Below the pieces are notes generated by a model, which was given only the letters and a program-made list of their open reading frames with translations, was not told the origin of the DNA and searched no databases. A program made the translations under genes and the position numbers. From the NCBI GenBank assembly GCA_022495995.1, contig JAFEMH010001359.1, positions 124,001-188,000 on the forward strand: DNA of 64,000 nucleotides, read 5' to 3'. Origin of the DNA: Adenophora triphylla var. japonica. Taxonomy: Eukaryota; Streptophyta; Magnoliopsida; Asterales; Campanulaceae. Positions 34,392-45,485 of this stretch are shown here, one piece after another. The number at the start of each line of letters is the position of its first letter. Position 1 is the stretch's first letter.

Positions 34392-35484
34392 TCATCCACG
34401 GTGAGTCTTCTTTCGCTCCACGCGAACCAACTCTGCGCCTCTCAGTCCGAGATTAGGGGTCCTCCTCGTAGAGTCAAACAATCCAGCAGCTCTCAGGGCT
34501 TCATTCACCCGTGCTTCGGCTTGGATCTCCTCCCTGCGAGTCTGTAAAAGAGGACCTCTCCCCGTCAGTCGGTCAACTCTAGTCTCGTAGTCAAACAAAG
34601 TGTCTCCCGTCACATCCTGAGGGTCAGACCAGGCTTCGGCACTCCTAAGGCAATAGCTACTACGGCACCCAAGTCCCAAAATCACTCCGCGCCTGCTCCC
34701 CAAAGCCGCTTGGGACTGCCCAACACGCTGCTCATACCAGGCCAAGTACTGAGTCGTCAATACGACACTCTCCCGACGTCTAAGGAGCACCACAGGAGGG
34801 AAAGCGGAATACTTCCATACCCTCAGAAAATACAAGAAAGCACCTGGAGCTGCCATACAAAGAGGAGCTATCTCCGCAGTAGCAAGGTCATCCCAGCCCA
34901 ACAAAGGCTCCTGCTTCATCCCAAACTGCCGGGAAACAAGTGACGGAATATAGAAAGAGGACCAAGATAAACCTGGAACTCTGACAACATAGGACCCTTC
35001 CTGAAAGGCCCTCCTAGTCTCAATCCCCCAGTACGGAACCCACCAATGGATCTGATGCGTACCAAGCCGTGCCATCCATCTCTCCCAGGCGGACTGATCC
35101 ATATCCAACACAAGAGGTCGCTGAGCAAATGACCCCGGGCTAAACGATGTCGGAGCCTCGAGCATGGCCTGAAGTCTCTCTCGCAGCCACAAGGTGAGCA
35201 AAGCAGGGCTTCCCCCTCTCATGAACCGATCCCCAGTCGCCAGACGATCAATACCATGAAGAGTCTCCCCCAGCACCAACGGGACAATATCCTCTCCAGC
35301 TCTGCAGTGCCCAACCACATCTAGCAAAGCGCCATCGCAAACCCCAAGGGAGCTGACCATGAAGAGCGTCGCTATCACGCACAAGGAAAATGCATCCCAA
35401 GAGACATCACTCTCGTCATCAACCATGAACCGCTTCGGCAGCACAGAAATATCAATATGACCCGAATCAAGGATCATGCCCTGC
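34392..35484 (-). pseudogene. OUTER DUF7745-like gene, C-terminal part (split by INNER)
   Basis: An open frame continues the N-terminal part at 54,291-54,670. It encodes MILDSGHIDISVLPKRFMVD, GEDIVPLVLGETLHGIDRLA, IHWWVPYW and SSFYIPSLVSRQFGM, then a charged C-terminus (LLQTRREEIQAEARVNEALR) ending ERKKTHRG. The INNER copy continues about 17 residues further, so the last stop may be premature. The frame is otherwise intact over about 360 codons, implying recent activity before INNER inserted. Function unknown. Confidence 0.82.
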
Positions 35485-36891
35485 TGAAATAGCCCGGATC
35501 CGAGAGGCAGCGCGTTCGCGCCCCGGCATCTGGCATCTTTCGCGTTGGAGCGGTGTCTCGCCGTTTGTTTTCGCATTTGTAGAGTCGCCACGCCGTTTTT
35601 ATTAAGCCCAAAACATTGAAAAAGGGCATCAGTTTAAAGATAATTTTAAAACTGTTTTTGTGTGATGAGATTTTGAGTTCGGAGGTCAGATGACTCCTCG
35701 GGAAGAGAATATTAGAATATTAGAGCTCACCCAAGTCGCCTCGTAAAACGAGTCTTTCGGATACCCCTAATATCCTTTAAATGTTGTGTGTGTGTGTGTG
35801 TGCTTTTAAAAATGCATGCTGTATCGAATGTCTACATTGTATGTTATGTATGGAAATGTATTGAAATAGTAATGGAAGGAAGCCTTACCAATGTTGGTTC
35901 GTGTCTGTCTTCCGCTGGGGAATAGTGTTTGAGGTCGGAGTAGCATTCCGGTACGGATCGGGATTGCCCGGGAGGACCGGTTGTCTCGGACGGAGTTTCG
36001 GCGTGAGTTGATGTTGCGAGGCTGCGTTCGGGCGAGAGGTTCGGCGTGCGTGGAGATCGTCGGGATCACTCGGGCAGAGGTTCGGCGTGCGTTGGGGTGG
36101 CAGGAGTCACTCGGGCAGAGTTTCGGCGTGATTTGGGATCGCCGGTTTGACTCGGAAAGAGCCGGGACACCGTGGAAAGACCAGGCAAGGCCTCGAAGTA
36201 CCACGAGGGGCCTCAGAGTACCTCGAGAGTGCCTCGGGGCAGCGCGGGAGCGTCGCGGGAGCGCTCGGGAGGCTTCGGAGCACCACGAGGGGACTCGGAA
36301 GGCCTCGGAAGGATCCGAAAGGGGCGGGAATGCCTCGGAAGGACTTAGAGGGGAAGCCGGAAGGCCTAGGGAGGAAGAGAGAAGTGGGAGGTGTGTGAAA
36401 ATGAGGAGGGGAGCCCTCTATTTATAGTGCCGAGATTTGGTGCAAAGAGGTTCGTACGGACCTCCACAGTAATCCGAGACTTTTGGTTTTCCTCGATTTG
36501 AGGGAATGCGTGATGATGGAGGAATATTTGCAATTATGATGTTCCACTGTGCAATAAGGTCCGTACGGACCAAGTTGACATGCAAAGAGGTTCGTACGGA
36601 CCAACTCTGCGGGGGTAATCATTTTCCCGGGATTTGAGGGAATATTGTGGACTTTAAGATGATTCGGTAATTATTAAAGCAAAGAGGTCCGTACGGACCA
36701 TTATTGCTTTTCCAATTTCCTGAAAATTCCCAAAAGGTCCTTTTGTCCCTTTTTATCCCAGAAAGGCTCCTCCCTTGGTTTGGGTGGGGGTTTTGAGAGG
36801 GTTTTGAGTGCCAGAGGTCGTCGAGCCTGCGTTGATGAGTCTGCGGTGTTTCCCGTGTGTTTGAAAGGGGTGATCCAGTTGGGGTACTTAC
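35485..36891 (-). mobile_element. INNER 3' LTR
   Basis: It is about 1.41 kb and matches 52,872-54,285 almost word for word. It borders the polypurine-like GAGGGGCTTC (minus strand, 36,892-36,901). The first bases read CGTAAGTACCCC instead of TGTAAGTACCCC, so one terminal base is changed or lost. It has a TATA at 36,418-36,426 and four boxes upstream, two of them with a C-to-T type change (GGTTCGTACGGACC). Confidence 0.92.
36418..36699 (-). promoter_or_regulatory. INNER 3' LTR promoter: TATA plus four boxes
   Basis: CTATTTATA at 36,418-36,426. Boxes: GGTTCGTACGGACC (36,449-36,462), GGTCCGTACGGACC (36,558-36,571), GGTTCGTACGGACC (36,589-36,602) and GGTCCGTACGGACC (36,686-36,699). The middle pair starts 31 bp apart. 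The TATA-proximal box is 22 bp from the TATA. Confidence 0.82.
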
Positions 36892-37630
36892 GAAGCCCCT
36901 CGACGACGTCACTTATGAAAGAAGTGGGGTCGCCGATAAGATAAGGGTCCTAATCGATCGCGTCTTTGGGAGATAAAGTGGCCAGGGAGGTCGGTGTGAG
37001 GACGTGGTGGTGTCCTATTGTGTGACCGCATAGGTCAGTAGGCTGGACCCTGTGATAGGATTCCTACGTATCCCTGGCGGGAATCAAGCCTGGTCGTAGT
37101 TCGAGTATGGGGTGAGTGTTTTGTGAATGCGGGCGTGGTGGTGCCCTGAAGTGTTGCGTGACCGCCGAGGTCAGTGGTGAGGACGTGGTGGTGTCCTGGG
37201 TGACCGCATGGGTCGATGGCTGGACCCTGTGATAGGATTCCTACGTATCCCTGGCGGGAATTAAGCCTGGTCGTAGTTCAGAGGTCGTGAAATCTGTGAG
37301 TGCGGGCGTGGTGGTGCCCTGAAGTGTTGTGTGACCGCCGAGGTCAATGGTAAGGACATGGTGGTGTCCTAAGATGTGGTGACCGCCGAGGTCAATTGTG
37401 AGGACGTGGTGGTGTCCTGGGATGTGGTGACCGCCGAGGTCAATTGTGAGGACGTGGTGGTGTCCTGGGATGTGGTGACCGCCGAGGTCAAATTGTGAGG
37501 ACGTGGTGGTGTCCTGGGATGGAAATTTTACGATTTTCCTAATCGGGTGGTTTAAGGCCTTTCGGGCCGGAGATAGTGATTTAAGAGGTTTATACGGTCT
37601 TCCGGACCGAGTGGTTTAAAGCCTTCCGGG
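36892..37630. repeat. 48-bp repeats with GACC(N5)GGTC next to INNER 3' LTR
   Basis: Tandem and dispersed copies of GACCGCCGAGGTC (37,160; 37,333; 37,381; 37,429; 37,477) and GACCGCATGGGTC (37,202) occur, each followed by AGGACGTGGTGGTGTCCT, itself an inverted repeat AGGAC..GTCCT. The last copies are 48 bp apart. No gene. The GAATCAAGCCTGGTCGTAGTTC wording is shared with Z (about 13,395) and OUTER (minus, about 59,830). Confidence 0.8.
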
Positions 37631-37639
37631 CTGTGAGGA

Positions 37640-38105
37640 CTTGAATCGTCCTTTTGAATGTGGTTGCGCCACGCGTGAGGACTTTGAATCGTCTTCTGGC
37701 GGCGGTTTCGGTGCCACGCGGGAGGACTTTGAATCGTCTTCTGGCGGCTATGGATGCCACGCTGGAGGACTTTGAATCATCTTCTAGCGGCGGTTGGTGC
37801 CACGCTGGAGGACTTTGAATCGTCTTCTGGTGGTGGTTGGGTGCCACGCGGGAGGACTTTGAATCGTCTTCTGGCGGCGGTTGGTGCCACGCTGGAGGAC
37901 TTTGAATCGTCTTCTGGCGGCGGTTGGTGCCACGCTGGAGGACTTTGAATCGTCTTCTGGCGGCGGTTGGTGCCACGCGGGAGGACTTTGAATCGTCTTC
38001 TGGCGGCGGTTGGTGCCACGCGGGAGGACTTTGAATCGTCTTCTGGCGGCAGTTTGTGCCACGCTGGAGGGCTTTGAATCGTCTTCTGGCGGCGGTTGTG
38101 GAGGC
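37640..38105. repeat. 43-bp tandem array (INNER)
   Basis: About ten copies of a 43-bp unit built around GAGGACTTTGAATCGTCTTC and TGGCGGCGGTTGGTGCCACG. Register is clear, for example GCCACG at about 37,798, 37,842, 37,885, 37,928, 37,971 and 38,014. Long frames on both strands through it are periodic and not genes. OUTER has a homologous array with a 40-bp period. Confidence 0.92.
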
Positions 38106-38229
38106 ATGGCTGCCTTGAGCTCGTGCTTTGTCTGTTGGGGATTTATCGTGGCCTTGTAGGGGCTTGCAAGGATTCCCTTTTTTTGACTTGCTGGGGAAGG
38201 AGCTCGGGCTTACTTTGATGGCCGGTGCT

Positions 38230-38620
38230 TGTGTTGTCGATGAGTGGGCAAGGATGCTGGTTGGTGATTGCTTCACCATTTGGCGTTTTGGAGGCGTTTC
38301 GTGCCTTGGGATTTGTACTCGGAGGTGTTGGCTCCTTCTTGCGCTTGTTTTGCCGTTGAGTGGGCAAGGATGATGGCTGGTGATTGCTTCACCATTTGGC
38401 GTTTTGGAGGCGTTTCGTGCCTTGGGATTTGTACTCGGAGGTGTTGGCTCCTTCTTGCGCTTGTTTTGCCGTTGAGTGGGCAAGGATGCTGGCTGGTGAT
38501 TGCTTCACCATTTGGCATTTTGGAGGCGTTTCGTGCCTTGGGATTTGTTACTCGGAGGTGTTGGCTCCTTCTTGCGCTTGTTTTGCCGTTGAGTGGGCAA
38601 GGATGATGGCCGGTGCTGGG
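38230..38620. repeat. 116-bp tandem array (INNER)
   Basis: Three and a half copies of a 116-bp unit begin GTGGGCAAGGATG at about 38,245, 38,360, 38,477 and 38,594. It contains GGCGTTTCGTGCCTTGGGAT. OUTER has a single equivalent stretch (about 58,740-58,860), so the amplification is INNER-specific. Confidence 0.9.
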
Positions 38621-38689
38621 GATATGCAGTCTTGTACGACTTCCCTTTGACTTGTTGGGGGAGGAGCTCGGGCTTACTTTGATGGCCGG

Positions 38690-39325
38690 TGCTTGCGTTG
38701 CCGTTGAAGTGGGCTAGGTTCGGGCTTACACTGACTGCCGGTGCTTGAATTGCTGGGGATGCATGACCTTGTAGGGGCCCTTTCTGCTGAGAAGATGACT
38801 TCGGACCTCTTTTGAGGGCCAGTGGTTGAGTTGCCGTTGAGCGTTTTGGAGGCGTCTTGTGCCTTGATATTCGTGCTGGGAGGTGTTGGCTCCTTCTTGA
38901 ATTGCCGTTGAGTGGGCGAGGTTCGGACTTACACTGACTGCCGGTGCTTGCGTTGCCGTTGGAGTGGGCGAGGTTCGGACTTACACTGACTGCCGGTGGT
39001 TGAATTGCCGTTGAAGTGGGCTAGGATCGGTCTTATACTGACGACCGGTGGTTGCGTTGCCGTTGGAGTGGGCGAGGCTCGGGCTTACACTGACTGCCGG
39101 TGGTTGAATTGCCGTTGAAGTGGGCGAGGACCGGTCTTACATTGACGGCCGGTGGTTGAATTGGCGTTGAAGTGGGCGAGGTTCGGTCTTACACTGACTG
39201 CCGGGGATTGAATTGCCGTTGGAGTGGGCGAGGTCCGGTCTTACATTGGCGGCCGGGGATTGAATTGCCGTTGGAGTGGGCGTGGTTCGGTCTTACACTG
39301 ACTGCCGGTGGTTGAATTGAAGGGT
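38690..39325. repeat. ~52-bp tandem array (INNER)
   Basis: Around ten diverged copies of a unit near 52 bp, with GAATTGCCGTTGAAGTGGGC and CTTACACTGACTGCCGGTGG. OUTER has the same unit at 58,350-58,640. No coding potential beyond periodic frames. Confidence 0.88.
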
Positions 39326-39426
39326 TAGGGACCATTCTGCACTTGGATTTGCTGGAAAAGGCCTTAGGACAGCCAGGGGCAAAGATTATAAGGGCAGGAA
39401 AGTAATTTGGCCACCCCTTGCAAAGA

Positions 39427-39511
39427 GGTCCGTACGGACCAACCTGGTTGCAAAGAGGTCCGTGGACCACTTTGGTTTTTTACAGTTCCCAGGTTTTGAC
39501 CGGGTTAAATG
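39427..39511 (+). promoter_or_regulatory. Promoter of INNER PMD-like gene with box pair
   Basis: GGTCCGTACGGACC at 39,427-39,440, and GGTCCGTGGACC at 39,457-39,468 (the box lacking two core bases, still an inverted repeat), start 30 bp apart. Both are preceded by TTGCAAAGA. The TATA-like GTTAAATG at 39,504-39,511 is 35 bp downstream and the ATG is at 39,628. The OUTER gene shows the same spacing (35 bp). Confidence 0.72.
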
Positions 39512-39627
39512 CTGGAGCCTTTCCCCATTTCTTCTTCTTCCGTGCGTGAACCAGAGAGAGAGAAGGAGAGCAAAAAAAACCTCCATTGTTAACCAAAATC
39601 CTCCATTTTTGCTTTGAATTGCTTGCG

Positions 39628-42583
39628 ATGGCGGAAGGATCTCGAAGGAATCGTCGACAACGTAGTCAAGAAGTGGTCGAGCAACGGATGGAGCTCCAAA
39701 GAAATTGGATTTCGTTTGTTCCATCTTCGAAGAACCCGGATGTCTTGTATCCGAATCCGGAGGTGCACAATCGTCGTTCTAGGAACGTCGGGGAGGTAAG
39801 AAATCCGTTCCGTTTTGATTCCCTGCTTGAATTTTTGAATGCTAGAACTAGGTTTTAGTTTTTCGCATTTTTGAATTTTTATTTTTATTTTATGCCTTTT
39901 TGTGAAATTCTTGATGAATTGTTGAAAATGGACATGTAAAAATTGTGAGTATGTGTATTTTGTGCAGAAATGTGTAGATTAGCTTTTATTTGTGAAAATA
40001 AAGTGCCTCTCTAATGAAATGCATGCTTTGGTGTTTTGTACCGTATGCTATTTATGTATGTACATTATGAGAAAAGTTTGTCGTGTAGTGACAATTTTCG
40101 TGAAAAAATGTGACATGTGCCGTGTTTTGTGACGGGTTTTGTCTAAAAGTACGTGCCGTGTAGGGACGGATTTTTTTGAAAAATGTGTTATGCATATGTG
40201 TCGTGCCGTGTGTGCCATGTTTTTGGGTGACAGACTTTGTGGGGAAAATATGTGCAGTATGTGCCGTGTTTTTGTGACGGTTTTTTTTGAAAATGTGTCT
40301 TGTAGTGCTTGATCCCTCTGTTGAGAAAATGTGTACAGTGTGTGCCGTGTTTTTGTGACGGACTGCATGGGAAAAATTACATGTATAATGTATGTGAAAA
40401 TTATGTGCAACATCTGCCGTGTTTTGTGACGGGTTATATGTGAAAAATATGTGCAATGTGTGCCGTGTTTTGTGACGGGTTATTTCCATGGCTTTCCGTG
40501 TTGGGACGGACTTTTGTGCCTTTTGTTTTATATTAAGTACTGTGATTGACGTACCTTTCTTTGTGTTTACTGCGGGATGCGGGGCTTATGGCGGGAAGGC
40601 CAAGAGGATGAAGACTCGGGGATCGCTCGAGAGGCATTGTTGAGTTGTGGCGGCGGATGCCCGATATTTACGTGGATGGTAGGCCGAGTCCCGGGAGAGG
40701 CTGGTCTACGCTTCGGCACAGGTGTGTTTGTAGAGAACACAGGCCGGAGTTTCGATACGAGGAAGAACAAGAGCGTCTTCCTTGGCCTTTCGAGTATTGG
40801 TGGGATACCACCCACACCTTCCATCCGAGTTGGGGAGAGGTGACGGTGACGCCGACCGACTTTCTTTGCGATCACCGGGCTTTCCTTGAAGGAGGGCCGG
40901 TGCGGTGGAGAGATATGATCTCCGATCTTTGTGTTGACCGAGCTGTGGGCTTTGAGCCTCGTCCTCGCGGGGGCACAGGGATGCTTTGTATAGCGACGTG
41001 GAGCCGAGGATCACGGCCGGCATTGGGGCCTATGTCAGGGTACCGGCCGGGTGACGGCGGAGCGGTAGCGCGCTCCTTTTTGTGGTATGCATTGTCCAGA
41101 GACTTTGTTCTCGAACCACGCGGCTACGGCTCCCTTTGCTGTTGGAGAGCTTGATTGATCTGGATAGAGTTTGTGACATCGCTTGGGGCGAGCGAGGCTT
41201 GGCCGAGCTCTACTTCTCTTTGGACCGGTTTAGCGGGGGTGTGGCAGTTCATTGGCTGTTTTGACTTTCGCTTTGGAGGTATGAGTTTATTCTTTGTTTT
41301 GATTTAGCAACTTGTCGCTTCTCCGTTTTCTTTTGCACCGAGCCTTTTCTGTTTTTGTCACAGTGTGGTTCTATGAGGTTTTTCGGTGTTTCCCGTGGGA
41401 TAGAGATCCACAGAGGCCGCATTCTTGCGTACCGCTATCTTTGAAATTTGGGCTCGTACGGCGAGGAAGAGGAGGACCAGCGGGGAAGCTCACCATCGCC
41501 TACGGGGATGTGCGGGAGCGTCACGGAGAGGGGTAGCCCGGAGGGGTTTGTTTTGTTCCCGTGGGCTCGGTATGAGGGTGATGAGTTCGAGGGCTCCCGA
41601 GGTGACGGCGCGACGGAAGATCTTTGCGGGGCGACCTGCGATGTTATGTATACGGGGAGCGGGTCTTACGCGGCATGGCCCCGGTGTGCTTCCCGTGGCT
41701 CCGAGGGACCCTCCTTTTGGGATGCTTGATTCCCGGGACATGGATGTGCTTGACTTTGAGAGGTACCTTGGCGGTGTGGGCGCCGAGGAGTTCATTTTGT
41801 ATGGAGAGGAGTACGGGGCCTTCGTGAGGAGGAAGCTGAGGACGCCGCAGTGCGCGAGGAGAGAGAGGCTGGCCCGCAAGCTCCCCCAGAGGTTCCGATG
41901 CCGGGGCCGGATTTCACGTATGTCCGTGGGGACGGGTCGAGGCGGAGGGTGTCTGTACCCGTTTCTGAGCAGGCTTCCGCTGCATACCGAGTGGACCCCG
42001 ATAGATCGGTGAGTGTGCTTACTCTTTTCCATCTTGTCATCTTTTCTGTATTTTTCTCTTTTTGTTGTTGAGTATAACTTTTTTGCTGAGCTTTTCCTTG
42101 GCTGCTTGCTTGTGCAGGTCCCGGGGAGAGCCTATGATATGCTGACTCACCGTTATGTGGCGATGAGGTCGTTTGCGAAGAAGATGGCGTCGAAGATGTC
42201 TTGCCGGTCTTCGCGACGCGTGCCGGCGTACCCGGCTATGCCTTCGAGGCATTACGCAGACGTTCCTCCACCGAGAGCCGAGCCGGAGCCACGGCGGGAG
42301 GGACCTTCGAGGGCGGCATAGCATGGATGCGGGACGTCTTCGGGAGCTCGAGGCGGCAACCCTTTTATCGATTCTTCCCTCCTCGGGATGCACGGGGTGA
42401 GGATCCTCGAGCCTTCTTTCTTCGATCCTTTCGTCGGATTTGATCCTTCGGATTATTTTGAGTGGCGGCCTCGGCGAGGCTCGGTACTCGATGACGAGGA
42501 CGTGGCGGGCGAGTTCACGGGGATGCCCGACTTCTCTCTTGATGATCTTGGCGAGGATGATGATGATCGAAGAGTCGGATTAG
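39628..42583 (+). pseudogene. PMD-like gene, four exons (INNER, antisense to element)
   Basis: Exons: 39,628-39,795; about 40,570-41,278; 41,364-42,008; 42,120-42,583. Donors are GTAAG, GTATG and GTGAG; acceptors of exons 3 and 4 are CACAG and TGCAG. Exon 1 encodes a basic, Arg/Gln-rich start (MAEGSRRNRRQRSQEVVEQR). Exon 2 carries the PMD block in shifted frames (WWDTTHTFHPSWGEVTVTPT). Exon 4 encodes YDMLTHRYVAMRSFAKKMAS and an acidic end finishing EESD. Several frameshifts in exons 2-4 make this copy non-functional. The intron positions match OUTER and Z. Confidence 0.78.
40080..40530. repeat. CCGT..ACGG repeats in PMD intron 1 (INNER)
   Basis: About nine copies of GTGCCGTGTTTTGTGACGG or GCCGTGTAGGGACGGA type sit within intron 1. 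Each has CCGT and ACGG separated by 6-9 bases, which are the two halves of the promoter box core CCGTACGG. The same repeats occur in intron 1 of OUTER and in element Y. Confidence 0.75.
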
Positions 42584-42909
42584 GGTCCATTTGCTTTCCC
42601 TCTTTCCATATCTTCTTTTTTTTGTTTAGCAACGGACATTTGATGTACCTATAATAAAACACTCGTATTTGCATGGCAAACGGCATTTTATTTTAGGATG
42701 TAATGTCATTTTTGTGATTCCAGGAATTGTCCTAGAAATTGTTGCTATTATTTTTTATTTTGTGCATGCCACGTGGTGAGTGCGTTTGTGGGTAGTGTAT
42801 GTTTCTTGGGAATGGCTTTGGCCGGTGTTTGGGCGATTTGGAGCAAGGTCCTGCGAGGACGGTGGTTGTTGTACCATTTCTTTGGGGAAATGGGTCATGG
42901 TTGCAAGGA
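42584..42909 (+). other. Spacer between INNER PMD-like and DUF7745-like genes
   Basis: Non-coding. It starts with a likely 3' untranslated region (CTATAATAAAACACTC near 42,650, a possible polyadenylation signal AATAAA) and runs into the promoter of the next gene. The OUTER equivalent is 54,832-55,165. Confidence 0.6.
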
Positions 42910-42981
42910 GGTCCGTACGGACATACTTAGCATGCAAAGAGGTCCGTACGGACCAACCTTGCTTTGGGAAGGAGATAAATG
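42910..42981 (+). promoter_or_regulatory. Promoter of INNER DUF7745-like gene with box pair
   Basis: GGTCCGTACGGACA (42,910-42,923) and GGTCCGTACGGACC (42,941-42,954) start 31 bp apart. The second is preceded by TGCAAAGA. The TATA-like GATAAATG (ATAAATG from 42,975) begins 20 bp after the second box. ATG at 43,073. Confidence 0.75.
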
Positions 42982-43072
42982 CTTTCCGATTAATGCGGTT
43001 CTTCCCATTTCCCCATTTGCAGCCATTTTCGAGCTTTCTTCCCCATTTTCTCTAGGAACCTCCATTTTTGCC

Positions 43073-44593
43073 ATGGATTCTTCGTAAGTCCCTAGAATTT
43101 TGCCGAGGCTTTCGCAGGAGAGGCAAGCACACTTCCTTGAGCAGCTGAAAATGTGGATGCGGCGCCGTATGAGGCATCAGAGACGGGCTTTCGAGGTAAG
43201 GTTTCGTCTTTGCTCGATTTGGTCTTTTAAGGAGTTGGTTCCTGATTGGGATTTGTTGCGGGCTGCCGCGAAGTTCTGGGATGTTAGGAGGCATGTGTAT
43301 TGTTTCTCCTATAATGAAATGGTGCCCACTTTTGAGGATTTTCGGGATTTGATTGGAGGACCGGAGGTGGAGGCCATCTCGCTTCCTTTGATGGGTGGTT
43401 CTGCGGTGAGCGTGAAGCTTGCAGGCTTTCTTCGTACTTCGTTGGAAGAAGTGCAGGGCATGATCCTTGATTCGGGTCATATCGACATTTCTGAGCTGCC
43501 GGAGCGGTTCATGGTTGATGATGAGTGATGTCTCTTGGGACGCATTTGCCTTGTGCGTGATGGCGGCGCTTTTCTGGTCGGCTCCCTTGGCATTTGCGAT
43601 GGTGCTTTGCTAGATGTGGTTGGGCAGCTGCGAGCGGAGATGATATTGTCCCGTTGGTCTTTGGGGAGACTCTTCATGGTATCGGCCGTACAGCGACTAG
43701 GGATCGGTTCATGAGAGGGGGAAGCCCCGCTTTGCTCACCTTGTGGGCTGCGAGAGAGACTTCGGGCCATGCCCGAGGCTCCGGCGTCGTTTAGCCCGTG
43801 GTCATTTGCTCGGCTGACCTCTTGTGTTGGATATGGATCGATCCGCACAGGAGAGATGGATGGCACGGCTTGGTACGCATCGAGATCCGCTGGTGGGTTC
43901 CTTGCGTGGAGGATTGAGACTAGGAGGATCTTGCGGGGAAGGGTCCTACGTTGTCGAGTTCCGAGGTTTGTCTTGGTCCTCCTTCTATATTCCGTCGCTT
44001 GTTTCCGGCGGTTTGGGATGAAGCGAGGAGCCTTTGTTGGGGTGGGATGACCTTGCTACTGCGGAGGTAGTTCCTCTTTGTATGGCGGCTTCGGGTGCCT
44101 TCTTGTATTTTACGAGGGTATGGAAGTATTCCGCTTTCCCTCTGTGGTACTCCTTAGGCGTCGGGGAGCGTCGTATTGACGACTCGGTACGGCACAGTAT
44201 GAGCGGCGTGTTGGGCGATCCCAAGTGGCTTTGGAAAGCGGGCGTGTAGCGATTGCAGGACCCGGTTGCCGTAGTAGCTATTGCCTTAGGAGTGCGAAGC
44301 ACAGTCGACCCTTTGGATGTGACGGGAGACACTTTGTTTGACTACGAGACTAGAGTTGACCGGCCCGACGGGGAGAGGTCCTCTTTTACGGACTCGCGGG
44401 GAGGAGATCCGAGCCGAAGCACGGGCGAATGAAGCCACGAGAGCTGCTTGGATTGTTTGACTCTACGGGGAGGACCCACGATCTCGGAGCGAGAGACGCA
44501 GAGTTGGTTCACGTGGAGCGAAAGAAGACTCGCCGGGGACGAGGGAAGAAAGGAAAGAATGGCGAGGGGACAAGCGCAGATGGCGCGGAATGA
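43073..44593 (+). pseudogene. DUF7745-like gene (INNER, antisense to element)
   Basis: Single exon. The start MDSS is followed by a TAA-type break, then by an open frame 43,100-43,528 with FLEQLKMWMRRRMRHQRRAF (basic), DWDLLRAAAKFWDVRRHVYC, FSYNEMVPTFEDFRDLIGG and MILDSGHIDISELPERFMVD. After that several frameshifts occur, although all blocks seen in OUTER (GETLHGI, SAGGF/HWWVP region, FYIPSLVS) can be traced up to the terminal ERKKTRRGRGKKGKNGEG and TGA at 44,593. It is a dead copy. DUF7745-type proteins have no established biochemical role. Confidence 0.8.
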
Positions 44594-45485
44594 CCTCCTA
44601 GGTATCCATTCATTGCATTGCAAACACATTATTAGTTAAATGTATTAAGCTGTCTTTTAGCATGTTGTGAACTTGAGAGTAGACCGTGCTTGAACTCATC
44701 AAGAAATGTTGTAACCGTTAGTGATTTGTGATTTACTTTTAAAGCTTTGTCGAGACGCAAGATCTCTTGTTTGCCTTTGTTTCTTTTGTGCACCTTGGCG
44801 GCGTCTGTCTTTGAACCTTTCTGTTGCATTTGCGGACTGAAGCAGTGTGGGCCATGACGGCAATCCCTTTTGCTTAGGCTTTGTGCTTGGCTGAGAGGTT
44901 GAATGCTCCCTTGACAAGTCGTTTTGACGGTCTTTTCCGTAGCTTCCTTGCCTCTTGTTGGCGTCGGGCTCTTGACCTCTTTTTGTAGCTTCTGCTTGAG
45001 CTTCTTTTATTTATTGTTTTTTTTGTGAGCCCTTGCTCGAGCTCTCTTTTTTTTATTTTTTTTTGTGAGCCCTTGCTCGAGCTCTCTTCTTTTTCTTTTT
45101 TTTGAAGCGCGTGAGGGCGAAGACAAGCCCCTGGCTTGGAAGCAGACATGAGTCAGTCGTTTGATGTTGAGTGACCCTCGGATGTCCTTTGATGTTGCCG
45201 CCGTCGTTTGACTTGGTCAAGGTGACTGTTGGGGCGTGTTCTTGAAAAGTGCGTAGCTTGATGGAGGTCTTGATTGACATTCAAACTTTTGACTTTTTGT
45301 GTATTTTTAGACCGGACCAATTAAGGTTGCCTACGTTCCCCGGACTAGAGGGCTCGGGTGCACGTAGTTCGACACTACATGGAGTGCCAAGAGATGCACA
45401 GTTGTTCTTCTTCGGGCGAAGTATCTGCGAAGTTTGCTTCCGTTATTTGGATTCATGAAGGGATTGCCGTCTAGGTACATTAGCT
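44594..45485 (-). other. INNER spacer between integrase and antisense gene
   Basis: No gene is present. It is homologous to OUTER 33,547-34,391 in reverse orientation, with the same GAGCCCTTGCTCGAGCTCTC copies (about 45,028 and 45,068), T-rich runs and the AAAGCTTTG..CAAGATCTC segment near 44,740. It is the convergent end of two transcription units. Confidence 0.6.
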
